Assembly: GCA_038380435.1 (NCBI GenBank)
Contig: JAWZYU010000004.1
Coordinates: forward strand, 21,488,001 to 21,552,000
Origin: Ryuthela nishihirai
Lineage: Eukaryota; Arthropoda; Arachnida; Araneae; Heptathelidae
Reading direction: 5' to 3'
Length of the DNA stretch: 64,000 nucleotides
Position numbers and translations under genes: made by a program. This document shows positions 63,691-64,000 of the stretch, in pieces; within the stretch, counting starts at the first letter, position 1; every line of letters starts with the position of its first letter. Below the pieces are notes generated by a model that did not search any database, was not told the origin of the DNA, and was given only the letters and a program-made list of their open reading frames with translations.

Positions 63691-64000
63691 TTTTATTATT
63701 CTCTGATCATACTGCAAGTAAATTTTATCATTACAGGTGACCCCCAAAGCTTAATTCTCATCTTCAGAATATAAAATAATTGCATTTATAATTTGTTACA
63801 ATAGAATGATTATCCTTTTTTCATCTGATGTGGCATTAATATTGTTTGACACTGATCTATGATGAATTTATAATATTTAACAATGAAATTAATGACATAA
63901 AATATTGATAATAAAATACAATTTCTAATTCAGAAGCGAATTTCGTGGTATATGTATAAGATATTTCACATTTACAGTGTTTCTTGTTTAACATGAATCT
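63691..64000. other. AT-rich stretch without supported features
   Basis: No frame or repeat that I can support up to the window end. Confidence 0.5.

Noticed and set aside
1..64000. CRISPR array, bacterial operons, phage or plasmid genes
   Set aside because: None seen. The tandem arrays have no unique spacers, and the window has clear features of an animal genome.

Overview
This is animal nuclear DNA and not a prokaryotic or viral replicon. It contains spliced exons with GT-AG borders, introns of several kb, RTE-type and other non-LTR retrotransposons, Tc1-type DNA transposons, fold-back MITEs and a very abundant tRNA-derived SINE. The one host gene I can support carries small six-cysteine EB/EGF-like modules in front of a membrane helix, a style common in arthropods. 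Together with the repeat mix this suggests an arthropod, possibly an arachnid. The taxon is an inference.

Host gene. Four minus-strand exons have consensus splice sites and matching phases, and a fifth is a candidate. In gene order they are a 33-bp micro-exon (36580-36612), a six-cysteine module of 141 bp (29843-29983), a second 141-bp six-cysteine module (15319-15459), a transmembrane exon (9341-9452), and a possible basic cytoplasmic tail with a stop codon (7128-7260). The joins at 36580/29983, 29843/15459 and 15319/9452 are all phase 1, the usual arrangement for extracellular modules. The predicted protein is a single-pass type I membrane protein. Its 5' exons, including any signal peptide, are not recognised here.

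Repeats. One SINE family of about 385 bp (tRNA-like head, central domain, CAACCC-rich 3' tail) occurs roughly 27 times and also as old nested remnants. Most full copies have 10-17 bp target-site duplications (TSDs), but two are flanked by duplications of about 100 bp. Three loci carry head-to-tail chains of 5'-truncated copies of this SINE. Three RTE-type copies (172-3165 minus, 20008-21412 plus, 54778-56961 minus) are all defective. Three Tc1-type transposase pseudogenes lie at 44085-45395 (minus), 50290-52458 (plus) and 60339-61350 (plus); the last sits in an element with intact terminal inverted repeats and TA borders. A palindromic MITE family starting CAGTCGCTCAAAAAA occurs about ten times.

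Tandem arrays. The intron between the micro-exon and the first six-cysteine exon is filled by a ~97-bp array whose sense strand repeats a polypyrimidine-CAG 3' splice-site-like motif. A 34-bp array (21780-22640) has a 238-bp higher-order period. A 53-bp array (50305-51692) is an expansion of the N-terminal coding sequence of a Tc1 transposase. No operon, CRISPR array, rRNA or convincing functional tRNA gene was seen.
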